DNA of 21,292 bases from Nitrosopumilales archaeon. GTDB taxonomy: Archaea > Thermoproteota > Nitrososphaeria > Nitrososphaerales > Nitrosopumilaceae. How positions within the stretch are numbered: position 1 is the first letter of the stretch; each line of letters opens with the position of its first letter. Shown in pieces: positions 5,481-12,863 of this stretch. The notes under the pieces are model-generated. The model saw only the letters and a program-made list of their open reading frames with translations. It was not told the DNA's origin and ran no database searches. The stretch is from contig JANXYF010000229.1 of assembly GCA_025350175.1 (NCBI GenBank), forward strand, positions 1 to 21,292, written 5' to 3'. The position numbers were made by a program, and so were the translations under genes.

Positions 5481-7064
5481 ATGGATGTTCCAATTTATTA
5501 TCCAATCATAGTTATGGCATTCGTCGCAGTAACCGCATTTATTGGAGTTGCCGCAGTAAAATTTGTCAAGAAGAGCAGCAAGCGATATATTGTCGCTGGA
5601 AAAAGTTTACCGCTTTTTTTCATTGGTACAATGCTTGTGTCAGAGGCAGTAGATGGTAATGCATCTCTTGGAAATGTCGCGTTAACATTCACCGGTGGAT
5701 TTTGGGGAGGAGCCGTAATTCCTCTGGGTCTAGCTATTTGTCTTGTGCTAACTGGACTCTTTTTTGGAAAACGATTTAATCGTATGAATATGATTACACT
5801 TGCAGATTTCTATTACAGACGATATGGAAACACCACTGAAATAATGTCAGGAACTGTAATGGCAGTCAGTTTCATAGTTCTTGTTGCTGGTAACCTTGCT
5901 GCAAGTGGATATATTTTATCAGTAGTATTAGGAATACCGCTAATGTATGCAATGCTGATCTCTACAGCAGTTGTCTTGCTGTATACATATTTTGGAGGAT
6001 TGTTCTCCTGTGCATACACAGACATATTCCACATTTATCTAGCAGTAGTTGGATTCTGGGCAGCTTTTCTATTCTTCATCAGTCCATGGTCTCCAATTCC
6101 TGGAGGACTTGAGACAATAGTGGCAAACGCCCCAGCAGGATTCATGGACATGTCAGGCTTGTACAATGTAGGCAATGGAGCTCTCATAAATTGGGCTGGC
6201 ATAATTTCACTCGGATTGGGAGATATCGTAGCTCTAGACTTTATGGAAAGAGTATTTGCGGCAGATGGAGGTCGCACAGCATCAAGAAGCTGCTACATGG
6301 GAGCTGGAATAACACTCTTGATTTTGATTCCCGTTACCATGATGGGAATTATCGGATTCACACTAGAACCAAAACTCACTGATGCTTACACACTGTATCC
6401 CATTATTGCAATAAAGTATGCACCTGCAGTAGTAGGTATACTCATGCTTGTAAGTACAGTTAGTTGTGGCATGTCTACTGCAAACGGAGGTACGTTAGCT
6501 ATAGCAAGTGTACTATCTAGAAACATTCTGCAGCGAAACATTATAGGAAAATTACTCAAAAGACCAAGGCTAAATGATACTCAATTACTTCTTGCGACGA
6601 GACTCTTTGTGATTCCAATGTTCTTTACCGCCTTTGCACTAGGATATTTAATTCCAAGACCTGGTGCATATCTTGTCCTAGCCTTTGATATTGTTCTAGC
6701 AGGATGTCTTATTCCTCTAGTATTTGGAACATTTTGGAAAAAGTCCACAGCATCTGGTGCGGTTGCATCAATTGCAGTAGGCTCCCTCACACGACTAATC
6801 TTATTCTTTGTGATAACCATTGCACCATCAGATAGTCCCTATTTCCAATACGGCGGACTTGACACAATGATTCCACCACTCATATCACTTCCAATCTTCA
6901 TACTAGTTAGCCTAGCAACACAAAAGAAAACACCTCCAAGGCACGATGTGGTGTATCTTATCCCAAGTGATGCAGATGTAGTTAATGGTACAGATATTAA
7001 CGAATGGGTTCACCCTATAGATGTAAGGCAAATTTCTCACGGCAGTGATAAAGGAGCAGTTTAG
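5481..7064 (+). CDS. dur3: SSS-family urea transporter (DUR3-like)
   Basis: Sodium:solute symporter-family permease, 527 residues, with more than a dozen hydrophobic segments. Landmarks: RYIVAGKSLP at 35-44 after the first helix; DGNASLGNVALTFTGGFWGG at 59-77 (substrate/Na site region of the family); TLADFYYRRYG at 106-116; and SCGMSTANGGTLAIASVLSR in the second half. These are typical of the DUR3 urea branch rather than proline or sugar symporters. Ammonia-oxidizing archaea commonly keep such a transporter next to urease. It is likely high-affinity urea uptake coupled to Na+ or H+. It overlaps no neighbour but is followed at once by uspA (stop 7064, ATG 7078), forming an operon. Family call secure; the substrate rests on subfamily resemblance and the urease context. 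Confidence 0.88.
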   Translation: MDVPIYYPIIVMAFVAVTAFIGVAAVKFVKKSSKRYIVAGKSLPLFFIGTMLVSEAVDGNASLGNVALTFTGGFWGGAVIPLGLAICLVLTGLFFGKRFNRMNMITLADFYYRRYGNTTEIMSGTVMAVSFIVLVAGNLAASGYILSVVLGIPLMYAMLISTAVVLLYTYFGGLFSCAYTDIFHIYLAVVGFWAAFLFFISPWSPIPGGLETIVANAPAGFMDMSGLYNVGNGALINWAGIISLGLGDIVALDFMERVFAADGGRTASRSCYMGAGITLLILIPVTMMGIIGFTLEPKLTDAYTLYPIIAIKYAPAVVGILMLVSTVSCGMSTANGGTLAIASVLSRNILQRNIIGKLLKRPRLNDTQLLLATRLFVIPMFFTAFALGYLIPRPGAYLVLAFDIVLAGCLIPLVFGTFWKKSTASGAVASIAVGSLTRLILFFVITIAPSDSPYFQYGGLDTMIPPLISLPIFILVSLATQKKTPPRHDVVYLIPSDADVVNGTDINEWVHPIDVRQISHGSDKGAV

Positions 7065-7077
7065 GATCAGAAACAAT

Positions 7078-7581
7078 ATGTCAAAGAACAACCAAAGTAA
7101 AAAACATGGTACCATGATCGAAGATATCCATGTATCTGTAAACAAGATACTTCTTGCAATAGATAAATCAGGATACAAAAATAAAGCTACAGCATATGCC
7201 ATTACTTTGGCAAAAGCATTAGGAGCTGAGGTAACTATCATACATGTAATAGGAAGAACATCATTTGGCGCTACCGGAGATTTGTTGGGATACTACAGGG
7301 GTGGAAAACTCAAAGCATACCAAGATGCATTGAAAAAGGAAGCTGAAAAATTACTCAGGGGAGCAGTAGAACTTGGTCAGAAGGAAGAAGTAACGATGCA
7401 TTCCGAAGTCATAATGGATTCATCTGCCGAGAAAGCAATCATAGATTATGCCAAAAAGCAGAAAATGGACTTGATTGTAATTGGAACAAAAGGCATGACC
7501 GGAATTGAAAAATTCCTCATGGGTAGCGTTGCTAACGATGTGATAACTTATGCACATTGTCCAGTATTAGCTATCAGGTAG
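7078..7581 (+). CDS. UspA-type universal stress protein
   Basis: Single Usp domain of the nucleotide-binding kind. The first strand is NKILLAIDKSGYKNKATAYA, with Asp after the strand. The C-terminal ATP-binding motif G-x2-G-x9-G-(S/T) appears as GTKGMTGIEKFLMGSV, followed by ITYAHCPVLAIR, the standard final strand. I take the ATG at 7078 (167 residues). A GTG at 7045 would begin inside the transporter gene, and an internal ATG at 7111 is a shorter option. It sits 13 bp behind the urea transporter, so it is probably cotranscribed. Usp proteins coupled to transporters often sense ATP/AMP and modulate the permease; that role is inference here. Confidence 0.88.
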   Translation: MSKNNQSKKHGTMIEDIHVSVNKILLAIDKSGYKNKATAYAITLAKALGAEVTIIHVIGRTSFGATGDLLGYYRGGKLKAYQDALKKEAEKLLRGAVELGQKEEVTMHSEVIMDSSAEKAIIDYAKKQKMDLIVIGTKGMTGIEKFLMGSVANDVITYAHCPVLAIR

Positions 7582-7611
7582 TTCAACACCACAGACTTGT
7601 AAAAATTATTG

Positions 7612-7624
7612 TTCGATTGTCGAA
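7612..7624. repeat. TTCGAYTGTCGAA motif, copy abutting the parB-like stop
   Basis: TTCGATTGTCGAA lies between the convergent uspA and parB-like genes and touches the TAG stop (7625-7627) of the latter. The copy at 9867 touches the ureC TAG in exactly the same way. Confidence 0.5.
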
Positions 7625-8374
7625 CTAGTTAAGATGCTTCATGAGTATGTTTTTGACATAATCAGTGACTTCAAGTCCGTTTTGAGATGCTTTATCATTT
7701 AGTTGATCCCACATTTTTTTGTCAAATTTTTTCTTGGGATTAAAAACAAGACGAATAGTCAAAAGACCTTTTGGAGCTCCGCGCTTTACTCCAGTTTTTA
7801 TCATTACTTCTTGCAGTTTTCCATCAGCTGCTGCAATAACCAGTTTTTCTTGGAGCGACTTTGGCTTTCTTGCTATGTGTATTGCTTCGTAGAGTGTTAT
7901 CTCCCCCTCCTCTAATGCTTGCTGCAATGGCTCAGGTAGTGTTAGAACGCTTAGCCATTCACTTACTGTACTCTTTGATAATCCGTATTTTTTAGAGATG
8001 CCGGTAATTCCAGATTCAGTTGAATCAACCAATTTTCTCACCATTTTTGCTTTTTCAATTGGAGGTAGATCTTTACGAATTAAATTCTCAAACAAAGAAG
8101 CTGCTTCTGCTTCTGCGCCCTCCAGTTCAGTTACTACTGCGGGTATTTCTCTCGATCCCTTTGCACTTAACGATAAAAATCTTCTACGGCCTATCAACAG
8201 CTTGTATCTCTTGCTTGCATTGTCAAACCTCACAACTACTGGTTGTAGCAATTCAAACTTGGACAGGTGATCCTTAATAAGTTGGTCTCTTGCATCTCCT
8301 CCAAAAGGATGATCTTTTCGAACATTTTCATCCGCGATATCTATAAGCTTAAGAGGAATATTTTTGATCTTCAT
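7625..8374 (-). CDS. ParB/Spo0J-like DNA-binding protein
   Basis: A 249-residue protein with the ParB/sulfiredoxin-like N-terminal domain. The GRRRF motif (62-66) corresponds to GERRxR and ENLIRKDL (96-103) to ENLQRxDL; these are the boxes that bind CTP in bacterial ParB. A helix-turn-helix follows at about 124-141 (ITGISKKYGLSKSTVSEWLS), then helices typical of the family (LPEPLQQALEEGEITLYEAI). The C-terminal 60 residues differ from bacterial ParB and may dimerise. No parA ATPase gene is adjacent, and I see no clustered 16-bp parS-like palindromes. Archaeal chromosomes often carry such orphan ParB-like proteins, involved in nucoid organisation or acting as regulators. A TATA-like TTATAAATA sits about 30 bp upstream of the ATG. 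Confidence 0.85.
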   Translation of the reverse strand: MKIKNIPLKLIDIADENVRKDHPFGGDARDQLIKDHLSKFELLQPVVVRFDNASKRYKLLIGRRRFLSLSAKGSREIPAVVTELEGAEAEAASLFENLIRKDLPPIEKAKMVRKLVDSTESGITGISKKYGLSKSTVSEWLSVLTLPEPLQQALEEGEITLYEAIHIARKPKSLQEKLVIAAADGKLQEVMIKTGVKRGAPKGLLTIRLVFNPKKKFDKKMWDQLNDKASQNGLEVTDYVKNILMKHLN

Positions 8375-8568
8375 AACTATTATTTAATTACTAAATGTAT
8401 TTATAATTTCCTTCTCCTGGATCTTAGACTATTTTGTCACCCAAATGCACTATTTTGCAACAATTTTTAAATAAAATGTAGATTACGCATCATTTTTCCA
8501 CTGTGAATCAGTAGTTTACATTTTTTACCCCAAGCCTTAAATCATTTTTGAAAGATCTAGTAAAAACT

Positions 8569-8862
8569 ATGGAGCGAACAAGCCTTGGATTAGATATGAA
8601 AATGGAAGAGGTGCTAAGCAAGACATCCTTTCTAAGTTATCATATTGCAACATATAATGCTGTAAACGGTGAACTAGGATTAGCAGACGAGCCTGTAACC
8701 GTAGACGAAATATTTGATTACATAAATGATTTGAGATATGAAGGAGAAGTGGCAGATATGCCAAATATAACAAAATTAGATGTTTTGTTAACCTTTAGAC
8801 TTCTCCTAAAAATAGGGTTAGGAAAACAGACTACACCCAATCTAACCGTCCTATCAAACTGA
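8569..8862 (+). CDS. Conserved-looking hypothetical protein (97 aa)
   Basis: A helical protein of 97 residues from the ATG at 8569; a TTG seven codons earlier (8548) is possible. I prefer the ATG because a TATA-like CCTTAAATC at 8534-8542 places the transcription start just before it. The sequence has two helical blocks, SFLSYHIATYNAVNGELG and TVDEIFDYINDLRYEGEVAD, then TKLDVLLTFRLLLKIGLG. The last block resembles a winged-helix or repressor-type dimer interface but lacks a recognisable motif. No membrane helix and no Cys. Family not recognised. It is flanked by a parB-like gene upstream (divergent) and a convergent hypothetical gene. Confidence 0.65.
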   Translation: MERTSLGLDMKMEEVLSKTSFLSYHIATYNAVNGELGLADEPVTVDEIFDYINDLRYEGEVADMPNITKLDVLLTFRLLLKIGLGKQTTPNLTVLSN

Positions 8863-8907
8863 ATTATGTAAAACAATCCAATTGAATCGCTATGTAAAAT
8901 CAAAATT

Positions 8908-9450
8908 TTATGATGATAGTATTTTTTTTGCAGAATTAATCCTTTCCAACAAATCTTTCAGAAACATATCTGCAAACTGCTCGAACGTCATTACACCATA
9001 TTTTAGTTCATAGTCTTTCTTTCTTTTAGTGTATTCAAATTTTAACCAATTAAAGTCCGCTTCCTTTAATTTAATCACATTATTTTGTGATACTGACTTT
9101 GATTCAAACATGTTAAGCATGAAAACACTTGCAAATTTTGTAAAGTTATTTGCTTTGTATTTTTTGTCATATTTTTCTTTTAATTCCTTATAGTTTTCCT
9201 CAAGCCATTTTTTAACATCTGTTCTAACTGTCAAAGATGTATACCTTCCAGAAAAGTCAATCTTTATGCTATGCATTCCAATTTCATAGTACCCTCGTTT
9301 TGTTTCATTCATTATAATTATCAAGGCACTAGGAAGAAACATTCCTGGATAATATTCATCCGTATCCTGCTGTAATTTAGATATGATAGCGGGTTTTAAT
9401 CCTATAGTTCCATATCCTTGACTAGGCATAACATTTGATCGGTAGGTCAT
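8908..9450 (-). CDS. Hypothetical protein with two tandem 44-residue modules
   Basis: A 180-residue protein. Two modules, 72-115 and 125-168, align at a constant offset of 53 with no gaps. Matched positions are W82/W135, L83/L136, Y87/Y140, K91/K144, Y94/Y147, K97/K150, Y98/Y151, F103/F156, F106/F159, A107/A160 and F110/F163. Each looks like a long basic helix followed by a short hydrophobic helix. The N-terminal part (IGLKPAIISKLQQDTDEYYP, then GMFLPSALIIIMN) may be a third, more diverged unit. High Lys/Tyr content suggests nucleic-acid or protein binding. No family recognised. A TATA-like ATTTAAATAC lies about 20 bp before the ATG, giving a nearly leaderless transcript. Confidence 0.7.
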   Translation of the reverse strand: MTYRSNVMPSQGYGTIGLKPAIISKLQQDTDEYYPGMFLPSALIIIMNETKRGYYEIGMHSIKIDFSGRYTSLTVRTDVKKWLEENYKELKEKYDKKYKANNFTKFASVFMLNMFESKSVSQNNVIKLKEADFNWLKFEYTKRKKDYELKYGVMTFEQFADMFLKDLLERINSAKKILSS

Positions 9451-9561
9451 GTTAAAAATCTTTAATTAGTATTTAAATAAAATCAACAAAATAATTTTTC
9501 ACCGTTAAAAATATGTGAAAATAAAAAATCCATGGTTTAAAAATAATTAAAAATATTTTTT

Positions 9562-9590
9562 TACAATGGCCCTATAAGGGAACCATTGTA
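9562..9590 (-). terminator. Strong 3' hairpin spanning a stop codon
   Basis: Arms TACAATGG (9562-9569) and CCATTGTA (9583-9590) enclose a second stem, CCCT (9570-9573) and AGGG (9577-9580), with a 3-base loop and a 2-base bulge: 12 pairs in total. On the minus-strand RNA it starts in the last codons of the 84-residue gene, carries its TAG stop (9572-9574) in the apical part, and is followed by A- and U-rich sequence. It fits a terminator or a 3'-end stabilising structure. Confidence 0.55.
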
Positions 9591-9826
9591 TCAATTAGTC
9601 TTGCATTGGTTACGTGCCCATCTTTCATCTGGATGACCAAATCTACAGTGTGTTTCAATTTGTTTAACAGAAAAGTCACTTGTACATCCCATGAATCCTG
9701 AGGACCCTTTTCTGGCAATGTGAAGAGTTCTCTTATCTTGAAATCTTGGATTTCAGTACCATATAGTGACTCTGTTATTTTCCTAGAAGCTTTTTCAACT
9801 TCGTCACGTGTCTTGACTGGAGTCAT
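9572..9826 (-). CDS. Small conserved-looking protein downstream of ureC
   Basis: An 84-residue acidic/mixed protein. An N-terminal helix (TRDEVEKASRKITESLYG) is followed by a beta-rich part (FKIRELFTLPEKGPQDSWDV, then QVTFLLNKLKHTVDLVIQMK and DGHVTNARLIDTM) ending in VPL. The pattern W-V-V-F, strand, D-V-I-M-D-G resembles small alpha+beta domains such as GvpO or PepSY types, but too weakly to name one. It starts 54 bp after the ureC stop on the same strand, has its own TATA-like stretch (AATATATTTTTATA) and ends in a hairpin that includes its stop codon. It may be part of the urease transcription unit. Function unknown. Confidence 0.65.
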   Translation of the reverse strand: MTPVKTRDEVEKASRKITESLYGTEIQDFKIRELFTLPEKGPQDSWDVQVTFLLNKLKHTVDLVIQMKDGHVTNARLIDTMVPL

Positions 9827-9866
9827 GCTATACTATATAGTTAGTAAATATAAAAATATATTGATT

Positions 9867-9879
9867 TTCGATTGTCGAA
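9867..9879. repeat. TTCGAYTGTCGAA motif, copy abutting the ureC stop
   Basis: TTCGATTGTCGAA lies immediately after the TAG of ureC (9880-9882) and about 40 bp upstream of the 84-residue gene, just before its TATA-like run. It could therefore end the urease transcript or regulate the next gene. Confidence 0.5.
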
Positions 9880-11592
9880 CTAAAACAAGTGATACAATCT
9901 GGCCATAGACAGTTTTTGTGATGGTTCTATTGTAGCTAGTTTTCCATCAACCATGACCTTGTAAGTTTCAGGGTCAATCTCTATTTTTGGAGTAGAGTTA
10001 TTGTAGAGCATATTTTTCTTGCCAATATTTCTACAATTTTTAACTGGCAGTAATTTCTTTTTTAATCCTAATTTTTTTGATAGACCATTTCTTATTGCCA
10101 GTTTTGAAGTAAAAGTTACAGAAGTAGTATACATTGCCTTTCCCATTGCACCAAACATTGGTCTGTAATAAACTGGTTCTGGTGTTGGAATTGATGCATT
10201 AGGATCTCCCATAACCGAATAAGCAATAAAACCTCCTTTCAGTACAAGTTTAGGTTTTACCCCAAAGAATTCTGGCAACCATATTACAATATCAGCTAAT
10301 TTACCAGATTCAAGAGAACCAACATAGTCAGAGATTCCATGTGTTATTGCAGGATTGATGGTAAGTTTTGAAAGATATCTCTTTATGCGAAGATTATCAT
10401 TGTCTCCTGTTTCTTCAGTTAAACGACCCGACATTTTTTTCATTTTATCAGCTGTTTGCCATGTTCTAATGCCTACTTCACCAACTCTACCCATTGCTTG
10501 ACTGTCAGAAGAATACATACTTAGGGCACCTATATCATGTAGTACATCTTCGGCAGCTATTGTTTCTCCTCTAATTCTTGACTCTGCAAATGCTACATCT
10601 TCTTTTACAGAAGAATTTAGATGATGACATACCATCATCATATCCAGATGTTCGTCCAAAGTGTTGACGGTGAATGGTCTTGTTGTATTTGTAGAGGAAG
10701 GAAGAATGTTTTTTTTCCCTGCAATCTTCAAAATATCTGGGGCATGTCCGCCACCAGCTCCTTCGGTATGATAAGTATGAATTGTTCTTCCGCGTATTGC
10801 GTCTATTGTATCATCAACAAAACCACATTCGTTTAATGTGTCTGTATGAATAGCTACCTGAGTGTCAGTTTTATCTGCAACTCGCAATGCTGCATCTATG
10901 GTAGCAGGAGTAGTGCCCCAATCTTCATGCAGTTTTAAGCCACAAGCTCCTGCAGCAATTTGTTCCATCAATACTGGTTCCATAGAATCATTTCCTTTTC
11001 CAAGCAAACCAAAATTTAGAGGTAGTTCATCAAGTGCTTCTAGCATTCGGTGAATATTCCAAGAACCTGGAGTACACGTAGTTGCTTTAGTGCCATCAGC
11101 AGGTCCAGTTCCGCCTCCGATCATTGTCGTGGTTCCACTGCAAATTGCATCTATGGCTTGCTGTGGAGCAATAAAGTGAATATGGGTGTCAATTATTCCA
11201 GGAGTGCATATGGTATGTTCACCAGCAATTATCTCCGTATTTGCAGATATTATCATGTTTATTCCATCCATAATATTTGGATTACCTGCTTTTCCTATTC
11301 CAGCTATTAACCCGTTTTTGATACCAATATCTGCTTTGATAATGCCAAGAACAGGATCCAAAATAATTGCATTTGTTATAACTAGATCAAGTGAATTTTT
11401 GCTAGTTACACCACTTGCTTGACCCATTCCATCTCTAGCACTTTTACCACCACCAAAAACTATCTCATCTCCATAATTCTGAAAATCTTTCTCGATTTCA
11501 ATTATTAGATCAGTATCAGCAAGTCTAATTTTATCACCTTTAGTAGGACCATAAAGATCGACGTATTGTTTTCTAGGAATTATCAATGTCAT
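9880..11592 (-). CDS. ureC: Urease alpha subunit (catalytic)
   Basis: Ni-dependent urea amidohydrolase: urea plus water to ammonia and carbamate, in the cytosol as part of (UreABC)3. Numbering runs three ahead of the Klebsiella enzyme and every active-site residue is present: H137 and H139 (THIH), carbamylated K220 (GLKLHEDWG, with H222), H249 (IHTDTLNE), H275 (YHTEGAGGGH), flap C322/H323 (VCHHL), R339 (ESRIR) and D363 (SSDSQAMGR). The N-terminal YVDLYGPTKGDKIRLADTDL and C-terminal RLYHLF are standard; 570 residues is the normal length. The ATG overlaps the ureB stop by 4 bases, so ureABC is translationally coupled. Nothing suggests inactivation. Confidence 0.99.
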   Translation of the reverse strand: MTLIIPRKQYVDLYGPTKGDKIRLADTDLIIEIEKDFQNYGDEIVFGGGKSARDGMGQASGVTSKNSLDLVITNAIILDPVLGIIKADIGIKNGLIAGIGKAGNPNIMDGINMIISANTEIIAGEHTICTPGIIDTHIHFIAPQQAIDAICSGTTTMIGGGTGPADGTKATTCTPGSWNIHRMLEALDELPLNFGLLGKGNDSMEPVLMEQIAAGACGLKLHEDWGTTPATIDAALRVADKTDTQVAIHTDTLNECGFVDDTIDAIRGRTIHTYHTEGAGGGHAPDILKIAGKKNILPSSTNTTRPFTVNTLDEHLDMMMVCHHLNSSVKEDVAFAESRIRGETIAAEDVLHDIGALSMYSSDSQAMGRVGEVGIRTWQTADKMKKMSGRLTEETGDNDNLRIKRYLSKLTINPAITHGISDYVGSLESGKLADIVIWLPEFFGVKPKLVLKGGFIAYSVMGDPNASIPTPEPVYYRPMFGAMGKAMYTTSVTFTSKLAIRNGLSKKLGLKKKLLPVKNCRNIGKKNMLYNNSTPKIEIDPETYKVMVDGKLATIEPSQKLSMARLYHLF

Positions 11593-11969
11593 TTTTGATC
11601 ATCACTATCTTTGAATCCTTTTATTCGCATTTTTTTGAATGCGATAGCTTTTCTGGTACTGAGTTTACCGTTAACCAGACCGTTAAACCCGTATACTATT
11701 TTTAGACCACTAAATTCTGTCAGTTCCACTTCCTTTGTATCACCAGGCTCAAATCTTACTGAGGTACCTGATGGAATATTCAGATGATAACCATAAGATT
11801 TCTTGCGAGGAAAGACAAGTGCCTTGTTAGTTTCAAAGAAATGTGTGTGAGAACCTACCTGTATTGGTCTGTCTCCAGAGTTGCTAACCGTTACCTTTAC
11901 TGTTTTCTTGCCTTTATTTGCAATAATCGGCATATCATTTAGGAAATATTCTCCTGGAATCATGCTCAT
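11589..11969 (-). CDS. ureB: Urease beta subunit
   Basis: Structural beta subunit of urease, 126 residues. Hallmarks: PGEYFLNDMPIIANKGKKTV at the N-terminus, NSGDRPIQVGSHTHFFETNK (the signature GDRPIQVGSHxHFFExN) in the middle, and a C-terminal half with RFEPGDTKEVELTEFSGLK. It packs on UreC and completes the trimer shell. It is translationally coupled on both sides, with a 4-base overlap with ureA upstream and with ureC downstream. The C-terminus is slightly basic and polar (MRIKGFKDSDDQK), unremarkable. The bacterial-type separate ureA/ureB/ureC arrangement is kept, not the Helicobacter fusion. Confidence 0.98.
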   Translation of the reverse strand: MSMIPGEYFLNDMPIIANKGKKTVKVTVSNSGDRPIQVGSHTHFFETNKALVFPRKKSYGYHLNIPSGTSVRFEPGDTKEVELTEFSGLKIVYGFNGLVNGKLSTRKAIAFKKMRIKGFKDSDDQK

Positions 11970-12268
11970 ATTATTGGATCATGAACAGTGACAAGTTTAG
12001 TCCCATCATCAAAGGTTGCCTCAGTTTGTACAGTCTTAATCAATTCAGGCACGCCTGGTAATACATCATCTCGTGTTAACACTTTTCTTCCTGAACTCAT
12101 TAGTTCAGAAACAGATTTTCCGTCTCTGGCTCCTTCAACTATATGATCTGCTATGAGTGCAATTGATTCTACATAATTGAGCTTCAATCCTCTTGATTTT
12201 CTTTTTCTTGCAACTTCGGCTGTCATGAAAATATAGAGTTTATCAATTTCTCTAGGAGTAAGCATCAT
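11966..12268 (-). CDS. ureA: Urease gamma subunit
   Basis: Structural gamma subunit, 100 residues, the normal length. The family core is complete: MLTPREIDKLYIFMTAEVAR, RGLKLNYVESIALIADHIVE, GARDGKSVSEL, VLTRDDVLPGVPELIKTVQ, EATFDDGTKLVTVHDPI. Starts with tandem ATGs (12263-12268). It is the promoter-proximal gene of ureABC, reading away from ureEFGD. A TATA-like GTTATAAATAATAAATA lies upstream, and a small palindrome, TACCAGTGGTA (12274-12284), sits between it and the start. Compare the shorter-identity paralog at 2596-3012. Confidence 0.98.
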   Translation of the reverse strand: MMLTPREIDKLYIFMTAEVARKRKSRGLKLNYVESIALIADHIVEGARDGKSVSELMSSGRKVLTRDDVLPGVPELIKTVQTEATFDDGTKLVTVHDPII

Positions 12269-12359
12269 ATCTATACCAGTGGTAGCTTCTTGTATTTATT
12301 ATTTATAACTAATTACTAAGATCAAAAAATATAACTTCATAGAATTATCATGTATTATC
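12269..12359. promoter_or_regulatory. Divergent ureABC / ureEFGD promoter region
   Basis: A 91-bp gap between the two divergent urease operons. Minus-strand TATA-like TTATAAATAATAAAT at about 12293-12307 serves ureA; plus-strand AAAAATATAAC at about 12325-12335 serves ureE, 25-35 bases before its ATG. The palindrome TACCAGTGGTA (12274-12284) lies next to the ureA start. No NikR-type 6-16-6 repeat is visible, suggesting that the enzyme genes are not controlled like the permease. Confidence 0.6.
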
Positions 12360-12863
12360 ATGCTTACCATTACAGCAATCACCGGAAATATTTTTGATAA
12401 TAAAAAATTAATGACCAGATTCAAGCAAATGGAATCACAAAAAAGGTGTGAGAGATTAAAAATATCGCGTCTAGAAATGGAGAGAAGTAGGATTAGAAAG
12501 AAAACTGATCTTGGTACGGATATAGGTCTAATTCTTGATTCCGGAACGAGACTACACCATGGCGATGTCATAGTGTCAAATCTCAAATTTATCATAATTG
12601 AACAATTGGCTGAAAAAGTTCTTTCCATAAAAATAAAAAAACTAGAGAAAAAACCCATTGGACTAGTTATTCTAGGTCATACAATAGGCAATAGACACAA
12701 GCCTATTAGAATAACCGATGATGTTATTGTCTTTCCCATCCAGTCAGATTCTGAAGTAGAAATATTTGAGAGATTGTTATCAGACGTAATAGATCAGATA
12801 GATCTTAAGGTAGAAGAGCAGATTTTTCAACCTCAGCGTGGAATGTATATACATGAACACTGA
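12360..12863 (+). CDS. ureE: Urease accessory protein UreE (nickel metallochaperone)
   Basis: Delivers Ni2+ to the UreG/F/D complex during urease activation. At 167 residues it has the UreE N-terminal peptide-binding domain (RLKISRLEMERSRIRKKTDLG and following DIGLILDSGTRLHHGDV) and the metal-binding domain with LGHTIGNRHKPI. H113 in NRH corresponds to the key Ni-binding His96 of Klebsiella UreE. The C-terminus ends in YIHEH, with only two His, so it lacks the long His-rich tail found in many bacterial UreE proteins. First gene of the plus-strand ureEFGD operon; its stop overlaps the start of ureF. Confidence 0.95.
   Translation: MLTITAITGNIFDNKKLMTRFKQMESQKRCERLKISRLEMERSRIRKKTDLGTDIGLILDSGTRLHHGDVIVSNLKFIIIEQLAEKVLSIKIKKLEKKPIGLVILGHTIGNRHKPIRITDDVIVFPIQSDSEVEIFERLLSDVIDQIDLKVEEQIFQPQRGMYIHEH

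Noticed and set aside
7045..7077. GTG at 7045 as the uspA start
   Set aside because: It lies inside the transporter gene, and the extra residues are not part of the Usp domain; the ATG at 7078 fits the spacing after the transporter stop.
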